Source: an uncultured Roseobacter sp.
GTDB taxonomy: Bacteria; Pseudomonadota; Alphaproteobacteria; Rhodobacterales; Rhodobacteraceae
Reading direction: 5' to 3'
Assembly: GCA_947501635.1 (NCBI GenBank)
Contig: CANMWT010000002.1
Location: forward strand, 248,001 to 312,000
Length of the DNA stretch: 64,000 nt
The notes beneath the pieces are model-generated. The model was not told the origin of the DNA, did no database searches, and was given only the letters and a program-made list of their open reading frames with translations. This document shows, piece after piece, positions 29,403 to 40,487 of this stretch (its first letter is position 1; the number at the start of each line of letters is the position of its first letter). The position numbers and the translations under genes are program-made.

Positions 29403-30323
29403 TCAGACCTTTAGGTTCGGGATGATCTGCTTTTTGCGGCTCATGATACCGGGGAGCACAACCGTGTCGCCACTGACTTCAGCACCAAAGCTTTTTTCGG
29501 CGACCGTCTTTACAAGGTCGTTTGGTACCAGAAGCGTTGCCTCTTCGTTGAGGATATCCACCACGAACAGCAGCACCTGATCCGCGCCGTCATCGCTGGC
29601 GACGCCGGGCATCGCGGCCATCAGCGCGTCTTTCCGGTCAAGCACTTGTGCCGGCGAAGTCGTCTCAAGCACAGAGACGCGGAACTGCTTGCCGTCGACT
29701 TCATACTCTTTGCTGTCCATGCGCAGCAATTCAGCTTCGGAAAACGATGACACATCGGATTTGGCGGCAAAAAGCTCGGCGGCATAAGCGCCGATATCAA
29801 TGCCAAGGTCCTTGGCCAGATCGTGTGCAATGGCCTCGTCTTCCTGCGTGGTGGTCGGGCTGCGGAACTCCAGCGTGTCGGACAGAATGCAAGACAGCAT
29901 GGCTCCCTTGACCGCTTCTGGCATCTGAGCCATCTGCTTGCCGATCATCTTCCACATGATCGTGGCGGTACAGGCCAAAGGCTCGATCCGGATGTCGATA
30001 GGGCCCTTGGTTTCCAGTCCGCCCACCAGTTTGTGATGGTCGATGATCTGGATGATATCAGTATCGTTTATGTTGTCGGGCAATTCGGCCGGGTTGTTGG
30101 TGTCCACAATCACGACCGGCGTGCCATCGGCCACACCGTCGACAATCTCTGGCTTGTCGAGATTCCACCGCTCCAGCATGAAAAGCGCCTCGGTGTTTGG
30201 CTCGCCCAGCAGGACGGGCTTGGCTTCTACGCCTTTGATCTGGTTGAGGTACCACGCCCAGATGATGGGCGACCCTGTGCTGTCGGTATCGGGGGATTTG
30301 TGGCCAAAAACGAGCGTTGTCAT
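29403..30323 (-). CDS. ppaC: Manganese-dependent (family II) inorganic pyrophosphatase
   Basis: A 306-residue DHH-superfamily pyrophosphatase hydrolysing PPi to phosphate. The metal ligands lie in FGHKSPDTDS (His, two Asp), VDTNNPAEL, and IIDHHK; the C-terminal DHHA2 domain ends IPGIMSRKKQIIPNL with the substrate-binding Arg-Lys-Lys. No CBS regulatory domains are inserted. Family II enzymes are more typical of Firmicutes but occur in several marine alphaproteobacteria. A soluble family I enzyme elsewhere cannot be excluded. Confidence 0.94.
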   Translation of the reverse strand: MTTLVFGHKSPDTDSTGSPIIWAWYLNQIKGVEAKPVLLGEPNTEALFMLERWNLDKPEIVDGVADGTPVVIVDTNNPAELPDNINDTDIIQIIDHHKLVGGLETKGPIDIRIEPLACTATIMWKMIGKQMAQMPEAVKGAMLSCILSDTLEFRSPTTTQEDEAIAHDLAKDLGIDIGAYAAELFAAKSDVSSFSEAELLRMDSKEYEVDGKQFRVSVLETTSPAQVLDRKDALMAAMPGVASDDGADQVLLFVVDILNEEATLLVPNDLVKTVAEKSFGAEVSGDTVVLPGIMSRKKQIIPNLKV

Positions 30324-30502
30324 ATCGTGTTCCGTTTTGCAAAATGTCGCGATTTCGCGCCTTATAACATGCGCGATTTTGCTGTCACCCCGACATGCCT
30401 GTCTTGGGGTGCTTTGTCACATGCGGGTTGCATTTCGGGCCGGTCTTGCGTCAGCATGGCGCCGAGCCGGACCAGTGGAACCCACAAACAGACGAGGCGG
30501 AT

Positions 30503-31180
30503 TTGGCCCCCCAGAAAGAAGCTGACCTATATCCGCCCGTGAAAGCCCTGCTTGAGGGGCAGGGGTATACGGTCAAATCCGAAGTCGGGGCCGCTGACGT
30601 GGTGGCGGTGCGTGGTGCAGAAGCGCCCGTGATTGTCGAGTTAAAGCTTGTGTTGTCTCTCACGCTCTTTCATCAGGCCATTGCGCGGCAGGCGATGAGC
30701 GATGACGTGTACATCGCCGTCGCGCACAAGCCGGGCAAACGATTTGCGAAATCGGTCAAGCAGTCCCTGTCGCTGGCGCGGCGTTTAGGTCTGGGGCTGA
30801 TGACAGTGCGTGTGTCGGACGGTCTGGTGCAGGTGCATTGCGATCCCGCACCTTTCCTGCCACGCAAATCCACGAAAAAGAAAGCCGCATTGCTGCGCGA
30901 GTTCGCGCGCCGCGTAGGCGACCCCAATACAGGCGGGCAGCCACGGCAGGGGTTGGTCACGGCCTACCGGCAGGATGCGCTCAAGCTGGCACTTTATCTC
31001 TTTGAGGTGGGTGCAAGTCGCGGGAAAGATGTTGCTCGTGAAACGGGCGTGGCGCAGGCCACTCGTATGATGCGTGATGACCACTATGGCTGGTTTGAAC
31101 GGGTCGACAAAGGCATCTACGGACTGTCACCAAATGGCGCCAAAGCCGTGTCGGGCGCTGCGGAAATCCTTGGCTCGTAG
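30503..31180 (+). CDS. DUF2161 protein, putative PD-(D/E)XK nuclease-like
   Basis: About 225 residues. The N-terminal half reads as a PD-(D/E)XK-type core: LYPPVKALLEGQGYTVKSEV, GAADVVAV (Asp) and VIVELKLV (Glu-x-Lys). The C-terminal part (LKLALYLFEVGASRGKDVARETGVAQATRMMRDDHYGWFERV) looks like a winged-helix DNA-binding domain. The family is annotated as putative phosphodiesterase/nuclease without a known target. I use a TTG start at 30503 with GAGG six bases before it, because family members begin near ETDLYPP; the frame is open back to an ATG at 30395. Confidence 0.8.
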   Translation: MAPQKEADLYPPVKALLEGQGYTVKSEVGAADVVAVRGAEAPVIVELKLVLSLTLFHQAIARQAMSDDVYIAVAHKPGKRFAKSVKQSLSLARRLGLGLMTVRVSDGLVQVHCDPAPFLPRKSTKKKAALLREFARRVGDPNTGGQPRQGLVTAYRQDALKLALYLFEVGASRGKDVARETGVAQATRMMRDDHYGWFERVDKGIYGLSPNGAKAVSGAAEILGS

Positions 31181-31254
31181 GCCCACGCCACTCTGAGCGT
31201 TTTGTCCAAAGCAAATCCGCCGGAAGAATTGACAAATTTTTGTGATTGCACCTG

Positions 31255-31283
31255 TTGACTCAGCCCTCTGGCATCCCTAGCTA
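31255..31283 (+). promoter_or_regulatory. Putative groESL promoter
   Basis: TTGACT (31255-31260), a 17-base spacer and TAGCTA (31278-31283) fit a vegetative promoter. The predicted start falls at about 31290, exactly at the CIRCE element, the usual geometry for HrcA repression. Confidence 0.6.
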
Positions 31284-31290
31284 TGCGCCG

Positions 31291-31317
31291 TTAGCACTCG
31301 AACATGGTGAGTGATAA
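31291..31317 (+). promoter_or_regulatory. CIRCE element (HrcA operator) of groESL
   Basis: TTAGCACTC, nine bases, then GAGTGATAA. The consensus is TTAGCACTC-N9-GAGTGCTAA, so only one base of the right arm differs. It lies about 70 bases upstream of groES and indicates repression by HrcA. Confidence 0.93.
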
Positions 31318-31384
31318 CACTGTGGGCCGACATGTTGTCTGCCCGCGGTATGGGAGAAACTTTGAGCCTTAAGGAGCTGCAAAG

Positions 31385-31696
31385 ATGGCATTTAAACCAC
31401 TGCATGACCGCGTACTGGTCCGCCGCGTAGAGAGCGAAGAGAAAACCGCTGGCGGTCTGATCATCCCCGAAAGCGCTAAAGAAAAGCCTGCTGAGGGCGT
31501 TGTTGTTGCTTGCGGAGAAGGCGCACGCAAAGACAGCGGTGAGCTGATCGAGATGGCTGTAGCCGAAGGTGATAAAATCCTTTTCGGCAAATGGTCCGGC
31601 ACTGAAGTCACCATCGACGGTGAGGAACTGCTGATCATGAAAGAGAGCGACATTCTGGGAATCATCGAAGCGTCTGCTGCTGCAAAAGCAGCCTGA
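31385..31696 (+). CDS. groES: Co-chaperonin GroES
   Basis: A 103-residue GroES that caps the GroEL chamber. It begins [33 protein letters not shown] (mobile loop included) and ends with the DILGIIE segment followed by an Ala-rich tail. AAGGAGCTGCAAAG precedes the ATG. It is transcribed from the CIRCE-controlled promoter with groEL, 56 bases downstream. Confidence 0.97.
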   Translation: MAFKPLHDRVLVRRVESEEKTAGGLIIPESAKEKPAEGVVVACGEGARKDSGELIEMAVAEGDKILFGKWSGTEVTIDGEELLIMKESDILGIIEASAAAKAA

Positions 31697-31719
31697 ACGC
31701 CCCGGATCGTCTGATCTAA

Positions 31720-33399
<1,680 letters not shown>

Positions 33400-33424
33400 G
33401 CCACGCCAATTGCGTCAGAAAACT

Positions 33425-33456
33425 GGGGGCTCGCCATCTGGCGGGCCCCCTATTAC
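33425..33456. terminator. Bidirectional terminator between groEL and a receiver gene
   Basis: An 11-bp stem, GGGGGCTCGCC with GGCGGGCCCCC (one U-G pair), closes the loop ATCT. T-rich tracts are weak on the plus side (TATTAC) and better on the minus side (AGTTTTCTG). It touches the receiver gene's stop codon. Confidence 0.75.
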
Positions 33457-33893
33457 ATTCGCATCTGTGTACTGTGCGTCGCATATTGGGCGTGCCCGAC
33501 GGCCGTTGCCAAGGCATCCAGCGGATTGTCCTTGCTGACATAGCCCGCGACATGCGGAGCAAGCGCTCGTTTGACGTTGGCGGCCAGTTCCCGCGCGCCA
33601 AAAGCATAAATCACCAGATCATCGAACGTGGTATTGGCGGTGACCGCGTTGCAAAACTCCACGCCGTTCATGCGCGGCATGTTCACGTCCAGCAAGACCA
33701 CGACCGGAGGCAATGTGCCGGCATTACCGGCCGCTTGCGCCGCCAGATAGTCAAGCGCTTCCAAACCGTCCTTCGCGCTGACAATTTCATTGTCCACATC
33801 CAGTTTTTTTACCGCCCGTGTGAGCGCGATGTGGCTGATGTGATCATCATCGACCAGCAATACGATCGGTAGCGGTGCTGAAATCTGTTTCAT
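33453..33893 (-). CDS. Stand-alone response regulator receiver (Rcp1-like)
   Basis: A 146-residue single receiver domain. The acidic pocket is DDD (15-17), the phospho-acceptor is Asp69 in LLDVNMPRMNG, and the conserved lysine is Lys121 in YVSKDN. The usual Thr/Ser at the end of beta4 is missing: the segment reads VIYAFGARE. The layout resembles small phytochrome-associated regulators. The start at MKQISAP is chosen because the domain begins there; the frame is open far upstream over non-coding DNA. It is divergent from the histidine kinase gene, sharing a 147-base gap. Confidence 0.85.
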   Translation of the reverse strand: MKQISAPLPIVLLVDDDHISHIALTRAVKKLDVDNEIVSAKDGLEALDYLAAQAAGNAGTLPPVVVLLDVNMPRMNGVEFCNAVTANTTFDDLVIYAFGARELAANVKRALAPHVAGYVSKDNPLDALATAVGHAQYATHSTQMRM

Positions 33894-34040
33894 GCGGTAT
33901 TCTCTGGGTCGAAGCGTCGAAGCAATCTTGTAGCCGCAAGCCTTTAACAACCTGTTACCCGGAAAAACGGGAAAATTTTCGCCGTTAACGGTGTGTTCAA
34001 GGCCATCTGCTAGCACATCAGGGCGGACTTTCAGGGGACG

Positions 34041-34844
34041 ATGTTTGAAATGGAAAATACCGAAGCAACGCAGCGACCGGATGCATACAAGCTTCATACC
34101 GACACACCACAGGAAGCCAACGAGTTTGAAGACTTTATTTACCTGATAAGTCATGACGTCCGCAATTCCGTGCGGGCCCTCATCGAATTGCCGCAGTGGA
34201 TTGCCGAAGATCTGACGCAGGCCGGTGTGAAACTGGAAGGATCGATCGCCGAAAGTATCGAGTTGATGAATACGCACACCGGGCGGCTCGACCGAATGCT
34301 TGTCGATTTGCTGGCATTTTCCAGAGTTGGACGCATGCAGGAACTCAAGGAAGTTGAAGTGGATGTGGCCCTTTCAGAAGTGCTGGAAGACATGCGCATT
34401 CCACCCGGTTTCAAGGTGAAAACGGACTTGTCTGCGTCCCCGCTGTTTCTGGGAGAACGGGATACTTTCACCCTGCTGACGCAGTTGGTTTCAAACGCGA
34501 TCAAACACCACGACAAAGGATCGGGGCAAATACATATAAGCCTCGAAAACTCTCCAGACGGCACAGTATTGCGTGTATCGGACGACGGTCCGGGCATTTT
34601 GCCGCAATATCGTGAACAGGTGTTCTCGGCCATGACAACGCTTCGTCCGCGTGATGAGATTGAAGGCAGCGGTATGGGTCTGACCATCGTGCGTAAGATT
34701 GCGATGTGTTACGGCGGGGGCGTGACGCTCTGTGACAATCCGACAGGCCGCGGAACCGTGGTCGAGGTTTGGCTGCCCGACAAAGACAGCGTATCGGCGG
34801 CGATGGTGGCGCACCGTCAGATCAAACGTCGCAAAGGGCACTGA
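34041..34844 (+). CDS. Soluble sensor-less histidine kinase
   Basis: A 267-residue kinase made of a dimerisation/phospho-acceptor domain (His38 in LISHDVRNSVRAL, about 30-105) and an HATPase domain (N-box LVSNAIKHH, DDGPGI, GSGMGLTI). No PAS, GAF, HAMP or membrane segment is present; only about 28 residues precede the H-box. The transmitter resembles those of bacteriophytochrome-type kinases. Without a sensor it should receive its signal from a partner. The next gene, a receiver, begins one base after its stop codon. Confidence 0.88.
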   Translation: MFEMENTEATQRPDAYKLHTDTPQEANEFEDFIYLISHDVRNSVRALIELPQWIAEDLTQAGVKLEGSIAESIELMNTHTGRLDRMLVDLLAFSRVGRMQELKEVEVDVALSEVLEDMRIPPGFKVKTDLSASPLFLGERDTFTLLTQLVSNAIKHHDKGSGQIHISLENSPDGTVLRVSDDGPGILPQYREQVFSAMTTLRPRDEIEGSGMGLTIVRKIAMCYGGGVTLCDNPTGRGTVVEVWLPDKDSVSAAMVAHRQIKRRKGH

Positions 34845-34845
34845 A

Positions 34846-35499
34846 ATGCAGCATGAAATCGTTGAACGTGCGTGCAACAATCCAGAGCAGATGCGCCGTA
34901 TTCGCATACTTCATCTGGAAGACAGTCGATTTGACAGGGCAAGACTGCGCAGGATCTGTGCCCTGCTCGATCTTCCGGTCGCGTTGGATGAAGCTGCAAC
35001 GCTGCAAGAATTCGCCGATATGGTGTCAGACATGCAGTACGATCTATTCATACTTGATTGCCGCTTGCCCGTGGGCAGCGGGTTTGCCGCGCTCGAGCTT
35101 TTGCGTTCAGGCGCGACAGGGGAAAACAACACGATCGTGATGACCTCGGGTGTGGATGTTCCGGAATTTGCCTTGGCCGCAAAACTGGGCGGGTGCGATC
35201 TGTTCTTTGACAAGGCCGACCTGAACACGGCGACCCTGCGGCATGCGCTTTCGCAATCGGCCTCCAGGCCGCTTTGTGCCGAGGATCAAAGGCTGCCGCC
35301 CACTTTGCGCAACCCCGTGCCACGCGTCACCTACACCTTGCCGCAGGGCGAGGCGGGCGCACCCAAATATGTCATGGACGCCTCGGGGCAGGTATTGCGC
35401 GGGGCGGATCTCTACCAAAGCAAGACTGAGAATAGCGCGCAGGCCCGTGTAAACTTGTTGCAGCAGTTGCTCGATACCGATGAGTTCATCTTTCACTGA
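34846..35499 (+). CDS. Response regulator with receiver and uncharacterised C-terminal region
   Basis: A 217-residue protein. Residues about 19-135 are a receiver: Glu25-Asp26 in LHLEDSR, acceptor Asp71 in LFILDCRLP, Thr100 in IVMTSG and Lys123 in FFDKAD. The remaining 80 or so residues (PLCAEDQRLPPTLRNPVPRV and after) have no DNA-binding or enzymatic motif I recognise. It follows the kinase gene at a one-base gap and is probably its direct phosphotransfer partner; the divergent receiver at 33453 may be a second one. Confidence 0.85.
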   Translation: MQHEIVERACNNPEQMRRIRILHLEDSRFDRARLRRICALLDLPVALDEAATLQEFADMVSDMQYDLFILDCRLPVGSGFAALELLRSGATGENNTIVMTSGVDVPEFALAAKLGGCDLFFDKADLNTATLRHALSQSASRPLCAEDQRLPPTLRNPVPRVTYTLPQGEAGAPKYVMDASGQVLRGADLYQSKTENSAQARVNLLQQLLDTDEFIFH

Positions 35500-35589
35500 C
35501 GCAATCGATCCTTGGGCAAGGCAATGACGCACCGCATGAAAAACCATCACGGAGCTTGGCCTTGAACACGGGGGCAGGTATTGGCCTGT

Positions 35590-36438
35590 ATGCGAATTTT
35601 TCTGCTCACTGCTTTCACCATGATCGCTTTCGCCGCCAATTCGGTGCTGACAAGAATGGCTGTCGAGCCGGGGTACATCGACGCCATCAGCTTTGCCCTG
35701 ATCCGTGTGCTGTCTGGCGCGGCCTTTCTTTGCGCTCTTGTTGCTAGAACAAGGCGACCTCTGCCCTGGAAAGGGAGGGCGCGGGCAATCGGCGCTTTAA
35801 GCCTGACGACCTACATGTTCGGTTTTTCGCTCGCCTATATCTCGCTCGACGCCGGTTTGGGCGCTCTTATTCTGTTTGGCGTCGTGCAAATCACCATGTT
35901 CAGTTTCAGCACGGCGACAGGCGCGCGGCCCACGCTGCGCCAGCTGATCGGCGCAGCGGTTGCTTTCTGCGGTCTGGTCATCGCTCTGTGGCCTGACGAC
36001 AGTGTCGCAGGCTCGGCCCAGGCCGCCGCCTGCATGGTCGTCGCGGGCATCGGCTGGGCGGTCTACACGATTTCCGGCAAATCCGCGCGCGACCCGCTTG
36101 CGACAACTGCAGCAAACTTTGCGATCTGTTTTCCCCTGACCCTGCTGCTGTCGCTACCGTTTGTGTCATATGCCTCGGCAATGGGCATTGGAATTGCGAT
36201 TGTTTGCGGGGCAATAACCTCGGGTCTTGGCTACGCGCTGTGGTATCGTGTTTTGCCGGATCTGCAGCAGAACGTCGCTCCGGTCGTGCAATTGAGCGTG
36301 CCGGTCATCGCGATTGTCGCGGGCAGCGTACTGCTGGGCGAGGCGTTATCGATCTCGGTTTTGATCTCTGCCGCGTTGGTCATCAGCGGCATTGCACTTG
36401 CCGTTACCAGACAATCTCTTCCAGTGGATCGTAACTGA
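35590..36438 (+). CDS. EamA/DMT-family transporter
   Basis: A 282-residue inner-membrane protein with about ten hydrophobic helices in two EamA repeats, typical of drug/metabolite exporters. The first repeat opens RIFLLTAFTMIAFAANSVLTRMA and the second includes AAACMVVAGIGWAVYTISGKSA. The substrate is unknown. I use the ATG at 35590 because AGG lies 11 bases away; a TTG at 35581 is too close to it. Its end overlaps the convergent Nudix gene by 35 bases. Confidence 0.88.
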   Translation: MRIFLLTAFTMIAFAANSVLTRMAVEPGYIDAISFALIRVLSGAAFLCALVARTRRPLPWKGRARAIGALSLTTYMFGFSLAYISLDAGLGALILFGVVQITMFSFSTATGARPTLRQLIGAAVAFCGLVIALWPDDSVAGSAQAAACMVVAGIGWAVYTISGKSARDPLATTAANFAICFPLTLLLSLPFVSYASAMGIGIAIVCGAITSGLGYALWYRVLPDLQQNVAPVVQLSVPVIAIVAGSVLLGEALSISVLISAALVISGIALAVTRQSLPVDRN

Positions 36439-36859
36439 TCGAGGTATCGGCACCAAAGGCGATCTGCCGGAGGGCGGCAGGTTTGACCATATGGTTGTCA
36501 TAGCTGTCGTCGCAAACCCAATGATGCTCCGAGACAATGCGCTCGGGGTCTTGCCAGTCCGGATCGATGCTGCTGCTGCCGATCAAACTGCAGTGGAAAA
36601 ACACTTCAACCTGATGAAACCCGCTTTTGGGATCGTGAAATTCATTCACCAGACAGGGCGCTCCAACACGCACGCGCAAACCGGTTTCCTCATAGACTTC
36701 CCGCGCAAGATTGTCCGGCAAGGCACTGCCCGGTTCAACGCCGCCACCGGGGGCACAAAGCAACGTGCTCTTGCCATCGGGCCAGGCATTGACCAGCAAA
36801 AGACGACCCTCGTGCAATAGAACGGCCCGCACGGCAAGGCGTGGCGATTTCTGGCGCAT
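36404..36859 (-). CDS. Nudix hydrolase
   Basis: A 151-residue Nudix-fold protein. The Nudix box is [24 protein letters not shown]: the REUxEExGU core is intact, while the upstream glutamate of the box is Ser. The substrate cannot be inferred; members hydrolyse nucleoside diphosphates linked to various groups. It overlaps the 3' end of the EamA gene and is divergent from the lipase-like gene. Confidence 0.88.
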   Translation of the reverse strand: MRQKSPRLAVRAVLLHEGRLLLVNAWPDGKSTLLCAPGGGVEPGSALPDNLAREVYEETGLRVRVGAPCLVNEFHDPKSGFHQVEVFFHCSLIGSSSIDPDWQDPERIVSEHHWVCDDSYDNHMVKPAALRQIAFGADTSISYDPLEEIVW

Positions 36860-36931
36860 TTTTCATTTTCCCTCGGAAAAGGCGTGACGTTACGCTTTTT
36901 TACGGACACGACTAATATTATCTCACCTGAT

Positions 36932-37723
36932 ATGACTTTGCGATCCCTCATGTACGCGGCGAGCTTGCTGTTTATGTGCTGCGCGCTTCCGGCACAGGCG
37001 CGTTGCGTTATACTGTTGCATGGGCTTGCGCGCACGGAGATGTCGTTTGCTCTGATGGAGGCCGCGCTGACCTCAGAGGGCTACAGGGTCGTGCGGCCCG
37101 GCTACCCCTCGACCGAGGCTCCGGTGCAGGAACTTGTCGCGCGCACCATGCCTGATGCTGTCAGGGCCTGTGCCCCAAGCACGCGCGTCGATTTTGTCAC
37201 CCATTCAATGGGTGGCATTCTGTTGCGGCAGTGGGTGGCGGATACAGGCGCCGACAGGGTCGGACGGGCGGTCATGCTGGGCCCGCCCAATCAGGGCAGC
37301 GAAGTCGTCGATACGCTGGACGACATTGAGGCTTTTGACTGGATCAACGGGCCGGCTGGTGCGCAGCTGGGTACAGGCCCTGACGACCTGCCGCAGCGTC
37401 TGCCGCCAGTCACTTTCGAGCTTGGGGTCATCGCTGGGGACCAGTCCCTCAACCCCTATTTCTCTTCGTTGCTACCCGGGCCAGATGATGGCAAGGTTTC
37501 GGTCTACTCGACACGCGTCGCCGGTATGAAAGATCACATCGTTTTGCCCGTTACCCACACTTTTATGATGAACAATCCGCGCGTCATCGGGCAGGTCATG
37601 ACCTTTCTAAAAACCGGGTCTTTCGACCGCAGTCTGACATGGTTTGACGCGGTGCTGGAACAGATCGGTTGCCCGGATGGCAGCTGCGTGCCCGGCGTGG
37701 GAGATCAGCTTGGCAAACGTTAG
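36932..37723 (+). CDS. Secreted lipase-like alpha/beta hydrolase
   Basis: A 263-residue protein with a signal peptide (about 1-22, ending ALPAQA) and an alpha/beta hydrolase domain: [14 protein letters not shown], nucleophile in [12 protein letters not shown], and a late His in [22 protein letters not shown] after the nucleophile resembles bacterial lipase/PGAP1-type acyl hydrolases. Two cysteines near the C-terminus (CPDGSC) may be paired. The start at 36932 puts the hydrophobic stretch at the N-terminus; an ATG at 36950 is possible. Its 3' end overlaps the phnM start by 14 bases. Confidence 0.8.
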   Translation: MTLRSLMYAASLLFMCCALPAQARCVILLHGLARTEMSFALMEAALTSEGYRVVRPGYPSTEAPVQELVARTMPDAVRACAPSTRVDFVTHSMGGILLRQWVADTGADRVGRAVMLGPPNQGSEVVDTLDDIEAFDWINGPAGAQLGTGPDDLPQRLPPVTFELGVIAGDQSLNPYFSSLLPGPDDGKVSVYSTRVAGMKDHIVLPVTHTFMMNNPRVIGQVMTFLKTGSFDRSLTWFDAVLEQIGCPDGSCVPGVGDQLGKR

Positions 37724-38855
37724 ACTGACCGGCGCGGATGTTCTGGGCCCGTCCGGTATGAACAACGAACCCTTGTCCATTTCCGACGGTCTGATCTGCG
37801 CGGACGATGCCGGTGCGGACGTCGATTTGTCCGGATACATCGTTCTGCCCGGCATCATTGACCTGCACGGCGACGGGTTCGAACGCCATCTCGCCCCGCG
37901 GCGTGGCGCGATGAAGCAGATGGGCGAGGGGTTGATCGCAGTTGAAGCGGAGCTTGCGGCCAATGGCATCACAACCGCGGTTCTGGCGCAATTCGTCAGC
38001 TGGGAAGGGGGCGTTCGCGGGCTTGAGTTCGCGGATCAGGTGTTTCAGGCCATCCGGGACACCGCACCCACACTTGTAACCGATCTGCGCGCGCAACTAC
38101 GGCTAGAGACGCATCTGCTTGATATTTATAAAGACATCCCCGCTCTGGTACAGGAATGGGGTGTTGAATACCTCGTTTTCAACGATCATCTGCCGCACGA
38201 CCGCCTGGCCCAGGGTCGTCACCCACCCCGAATGGTCGGGCAGGCGCTCAAGGCGGGGCGAAACCCGGATGCGCATTTCAAGTTTCTGATGGATATGCAT
38301 GCGCGCGCGCCTGAGGTGCCCGCAGCTCTGGACGATCTGACTGCACAGTTATCAGCGACGGGTGTGAAGATGGGCAGCCACGACGATGCCACCGCCGCCG
38401 CCCGCGCGGTATGGCGAAAGAGGGGGGTCCGCATTGCAGAGTTTCCCGAAACGCTTGAGGCGGCCGAGGCTGCGCATGATGCCGGTGACAAAGTCGTTCT
38501 GGGGTCGCCCAATGTGGTGCGAGGCGGATCGCATAAAGGCAATGTCAGTGCGATGGATATTATCACGATGGGGCTGTGTGATGCGATTGCGTCCGACTAT
38601 CACTACCCCAGTCCGCGCCGCGCGGCTTTGATGCTGGAAAAAACCGGTGTGGCCTCTTGGGCGCAGGCTTGGCGTCTGGTCTCGGAAGGGCCTGCAGCGG
38701 TGCTGGGGTTAACCGATCGGGGCATGCTGGCCCCCGGTAAACGGGCGGATATCGTCGTGCTTGACAAGCACACACGACGCGTCGCCGCGACACTGGTCGA
38801 AGGGCAGTTCAGTTATCTGTCTGGCGAGATCGCGAACCGCTTTTTCAAAGGCTGA
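37710..38855 (+). CDS. phnM: PhnM-like ribose 1-methylphosphonate 5-triphosphate diphosphatase
   Basis: A 381-residue amidohydrolase-superfamily protein of the PhnM group, which in the C-P lyase pathway removes pyrophosphate from the ribose-triphosphate intermediate. It shows [37 protein letters not shown] and the late amidohydrolase block [15 protein letters not shown]. No other phn gene is in the window, so it is an isolated copy. The start is TTG with GGGAG six bases before it, lying inside the lipase 3' end. Function outside phosphonate use is possible. Confidence 0.85.
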   Translation: MANVRLTGADVLGPSGMNNEPLSISDGLICADDAGADVDLSGYIVLPGIIDLHGDGFERHLAPRRGAMKQMGEGLIAVEAELAANGITTAVLAQFVSWEGGVRGLEFADQVFQAIRDTAPTLVTDLRAQLRLETHLLDIYKDIPALVQEWGVEYLVFNDHLPHDRLAQGRHPPRMVGQALKAGRNPDAHFKFLMDMHARAPEVPAALDDLTAQLSATGVKMGSHDDATAAARAVWRKRGVRIAEFPETLEAAEAAHDAGDKVVLGSPNVVRGGSHKGNVSAMDIITMGLCDAIASDYHYPSPRRAALMLEKTGVASWAQAWRLVSEGPAAVLGLTDRGMLAPGKRADIVVLDKHTRRVAATLVEGQFSYLSGEIANRFFKG

Positions 38856-39926
38856 CTAGGACTGTACGACGCGGTTGACATGACCCATCTTGCGGCCGGG
38901 TTTGACCTCAGCCTTACCATAGAGATGCAGCGCCGCAGTGCCATCGCGGGCCAGATCCGGCACCCGGTCCATATCGTCACCTATGAGGTTTTCCATCACG
39001 ATGTCGCAATGACGTGTGCCGTCGCCCAAGGGCCATCCTGCAACCGCGCGAATATGTTGTTCGAACTGATCGACCATGCAGCCGTTTTGTGTCCAGTGAC
39101 CGGAGTTGTGCACCCGCGGGGCGATTTCATTGACCACCAGTCCCTGCGGCGTCACAAAAAGCTCTACGCCCATAACGCCGACGTAATCCAGCGCATTCAG
39201 TATTTTACCCGCCAGCAGCACCGCATCTGTGCGCTGCGCGCCGCTTAGACGAGCGGGTACCTGCGTGGTGCGCAAGATGCCGTCTTTGTGCACGTTCTCT
39301 CCCGGATCGAAACAGGCGACAGCACCGTCGCTGCTGCGGGCCGCGATCACGGATACTTCGTGGCTGAAATTCACGAAGCCTTCGAGGATTGAGGGCTGGC
39401 CTGACATATCGGCAAGGGCCGACGCGGCATTTTCGCGCGCCATGATGCGCGCCTGCCCCTTGCCGTCATAACCGAAACGACGGGTTTTGAGGATGGCGGG
39501 CGCGCCGATCCGCTGGAGGGCCGCATCGAGTGAGGCTGCGTCAGTGACATCACTGAACGGTGCCACGGTCAGGCCAAGATCCTGCAGAAACGTCTTTTCT
39601 GTAAGACGGTCCTGACTGACCCGCAGTGCTTCACGCCCCGGGCGTATCGGTACGATCGCCTCCACACAATCAAGCGCAGAGGTGGGGATGTTTTCGAACT
39701 CATAGGTGACAACATCCACGCTACGCGCAAAGGACTGCAGTGCTGCGGTGTCCTCATAGGGTGCACAGGTTGTGATATCGGCAACTTGGCTTGCGGGCGG
39801 TGCCGCGCCGGGCTCGAAAATGTGGCATTTGAAACCCAGACGCGAGGCGGCGACCGAGAGCATGCGACCCAGCTGTCCGCCGCCGAGAATACCGATCGTC
39901 GCACCGGTGCGCAGCGGATCAGTCAT
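38856..39926 (-). CDS. purK: N5-carboxyaminoimidazole ribonucleotide synthase
   Basis: A 356-residue ATP-grasp enzyme carboxylating AIR with bicarbonate in purine synthesis. It begins with [15 protein letters not shown]-grasp blocks include [32 protein letters not shown] and [14 protein letters not shown]. The start at 39926 (MTDPLRTG) overlaps the purE stop by eight bases, so the purEK pair is coupled in the usual order. Its stop is immediately beside the convergent phnM stop. Confidence 0.95.
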   Translation of the reverse strand: MTDPLRTGATIGILGGGQLGRMLSVAASRLGFKCHIFEPGAAPPASQVADITTCAPYEDTAALQSFARSVDVVTYEFENIPTSALDCVEAIVPIRPGREALRVSQDRLTEKTFLQDLGLTVAPFSDVTDAASLDAALQRIGAPAILKTRRFGYDGKGQARIMARENAASALADMSGQPSILEGFVNFSHEVSVIAARSSDGAVACFDPGENVHKDGILRTTQVPARLSGAQRTDAVLLAGKILNALDYVGVMGVELFVTPQGLVVNEIAPRVHNSGHWTQNGCMVDQFEQHIRAVAGWPLGDGTRHCDIVMENLIGDDMDRVPDLARDGTAALHLYGKAEVKPGRKMGHVNRVVQS

Positions 39927-40407
39927 CGATGGGCACCTCCGGAATCGAGGCAGAGAGCGCTGCGCGCCATGCCTCCAGTCGTGCGGCAAGTTCGGGATCT
40001 TTCAGTGCGAGAATGCCGGCAGCCATCAGCCCGGCATTGCCGGCGCCTGCAGCCCCGATGGCCATGGTCGCCACTGGGTACCCACGGGGCATTTGCACGA
40101 TTGAATAAAGAGAGTCGACCCCCGAGAGCGCCTTGGTCTGCACCGGCACACCAATTACCGGTATGCGCGTCTTTGAGGCCATCATGCCGGGCAAATGTGC
40201 TGCCCCACCCGCACCGGCGATGATAACCTGCAGGCCGCGCTCGGCGGCGGTAACGCCATAGTCCCAAAGCCTGTCAGGCGTGCGATGCGCTGATACAATC
40301 CGTTTTTCGTAAGCGACGCCCAGATCTTCCAGAATCTGCGCAGCTTCGCGCATGGTCGGCCAATCTGACTGGCTACCCATGATAATCCCAACGGGAGGAG
40401 TGGTCAT
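39919..40407 (-). CDS. purE: N5-carboxyaminoimidazole ribonucleotide mutase
   Basis: A 162-residue class I PurE that moves the carboxylate from N5-CAIR to give CAIR. The signature is [12 protein letters not shown] near the N-terminus, followed by SAHRTPDRL with catalytic His41 and [11 protein letters not shown]. It works directly after PurK in the pathway and is translated just before it. A GGAG-like site precedes the ATG. Confidence 0.96.
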   Translation of the reverse strand: MTTPPVGIIMGSQSDWPTMREAAQILEDLGVAYEKRIVSAHRTPDRLWDYGVTAAERGLQVIIAGAGGAAHLPGMMASKTRIPVIGVPVQTKALSGVDSLYSIVQMPRGYPVATMAIGAAGAGNAGLMAAGILALKDPELAARLEAWRAALSASIPEVPIDD

Positions 40408-40487
40408 TTCATCGGCCCCTTCAGCCTGATCTCAGGAGAGCGGCACTATAGTCAAGACGGACCCACACGCAATGCCGTGCGGGCCAA

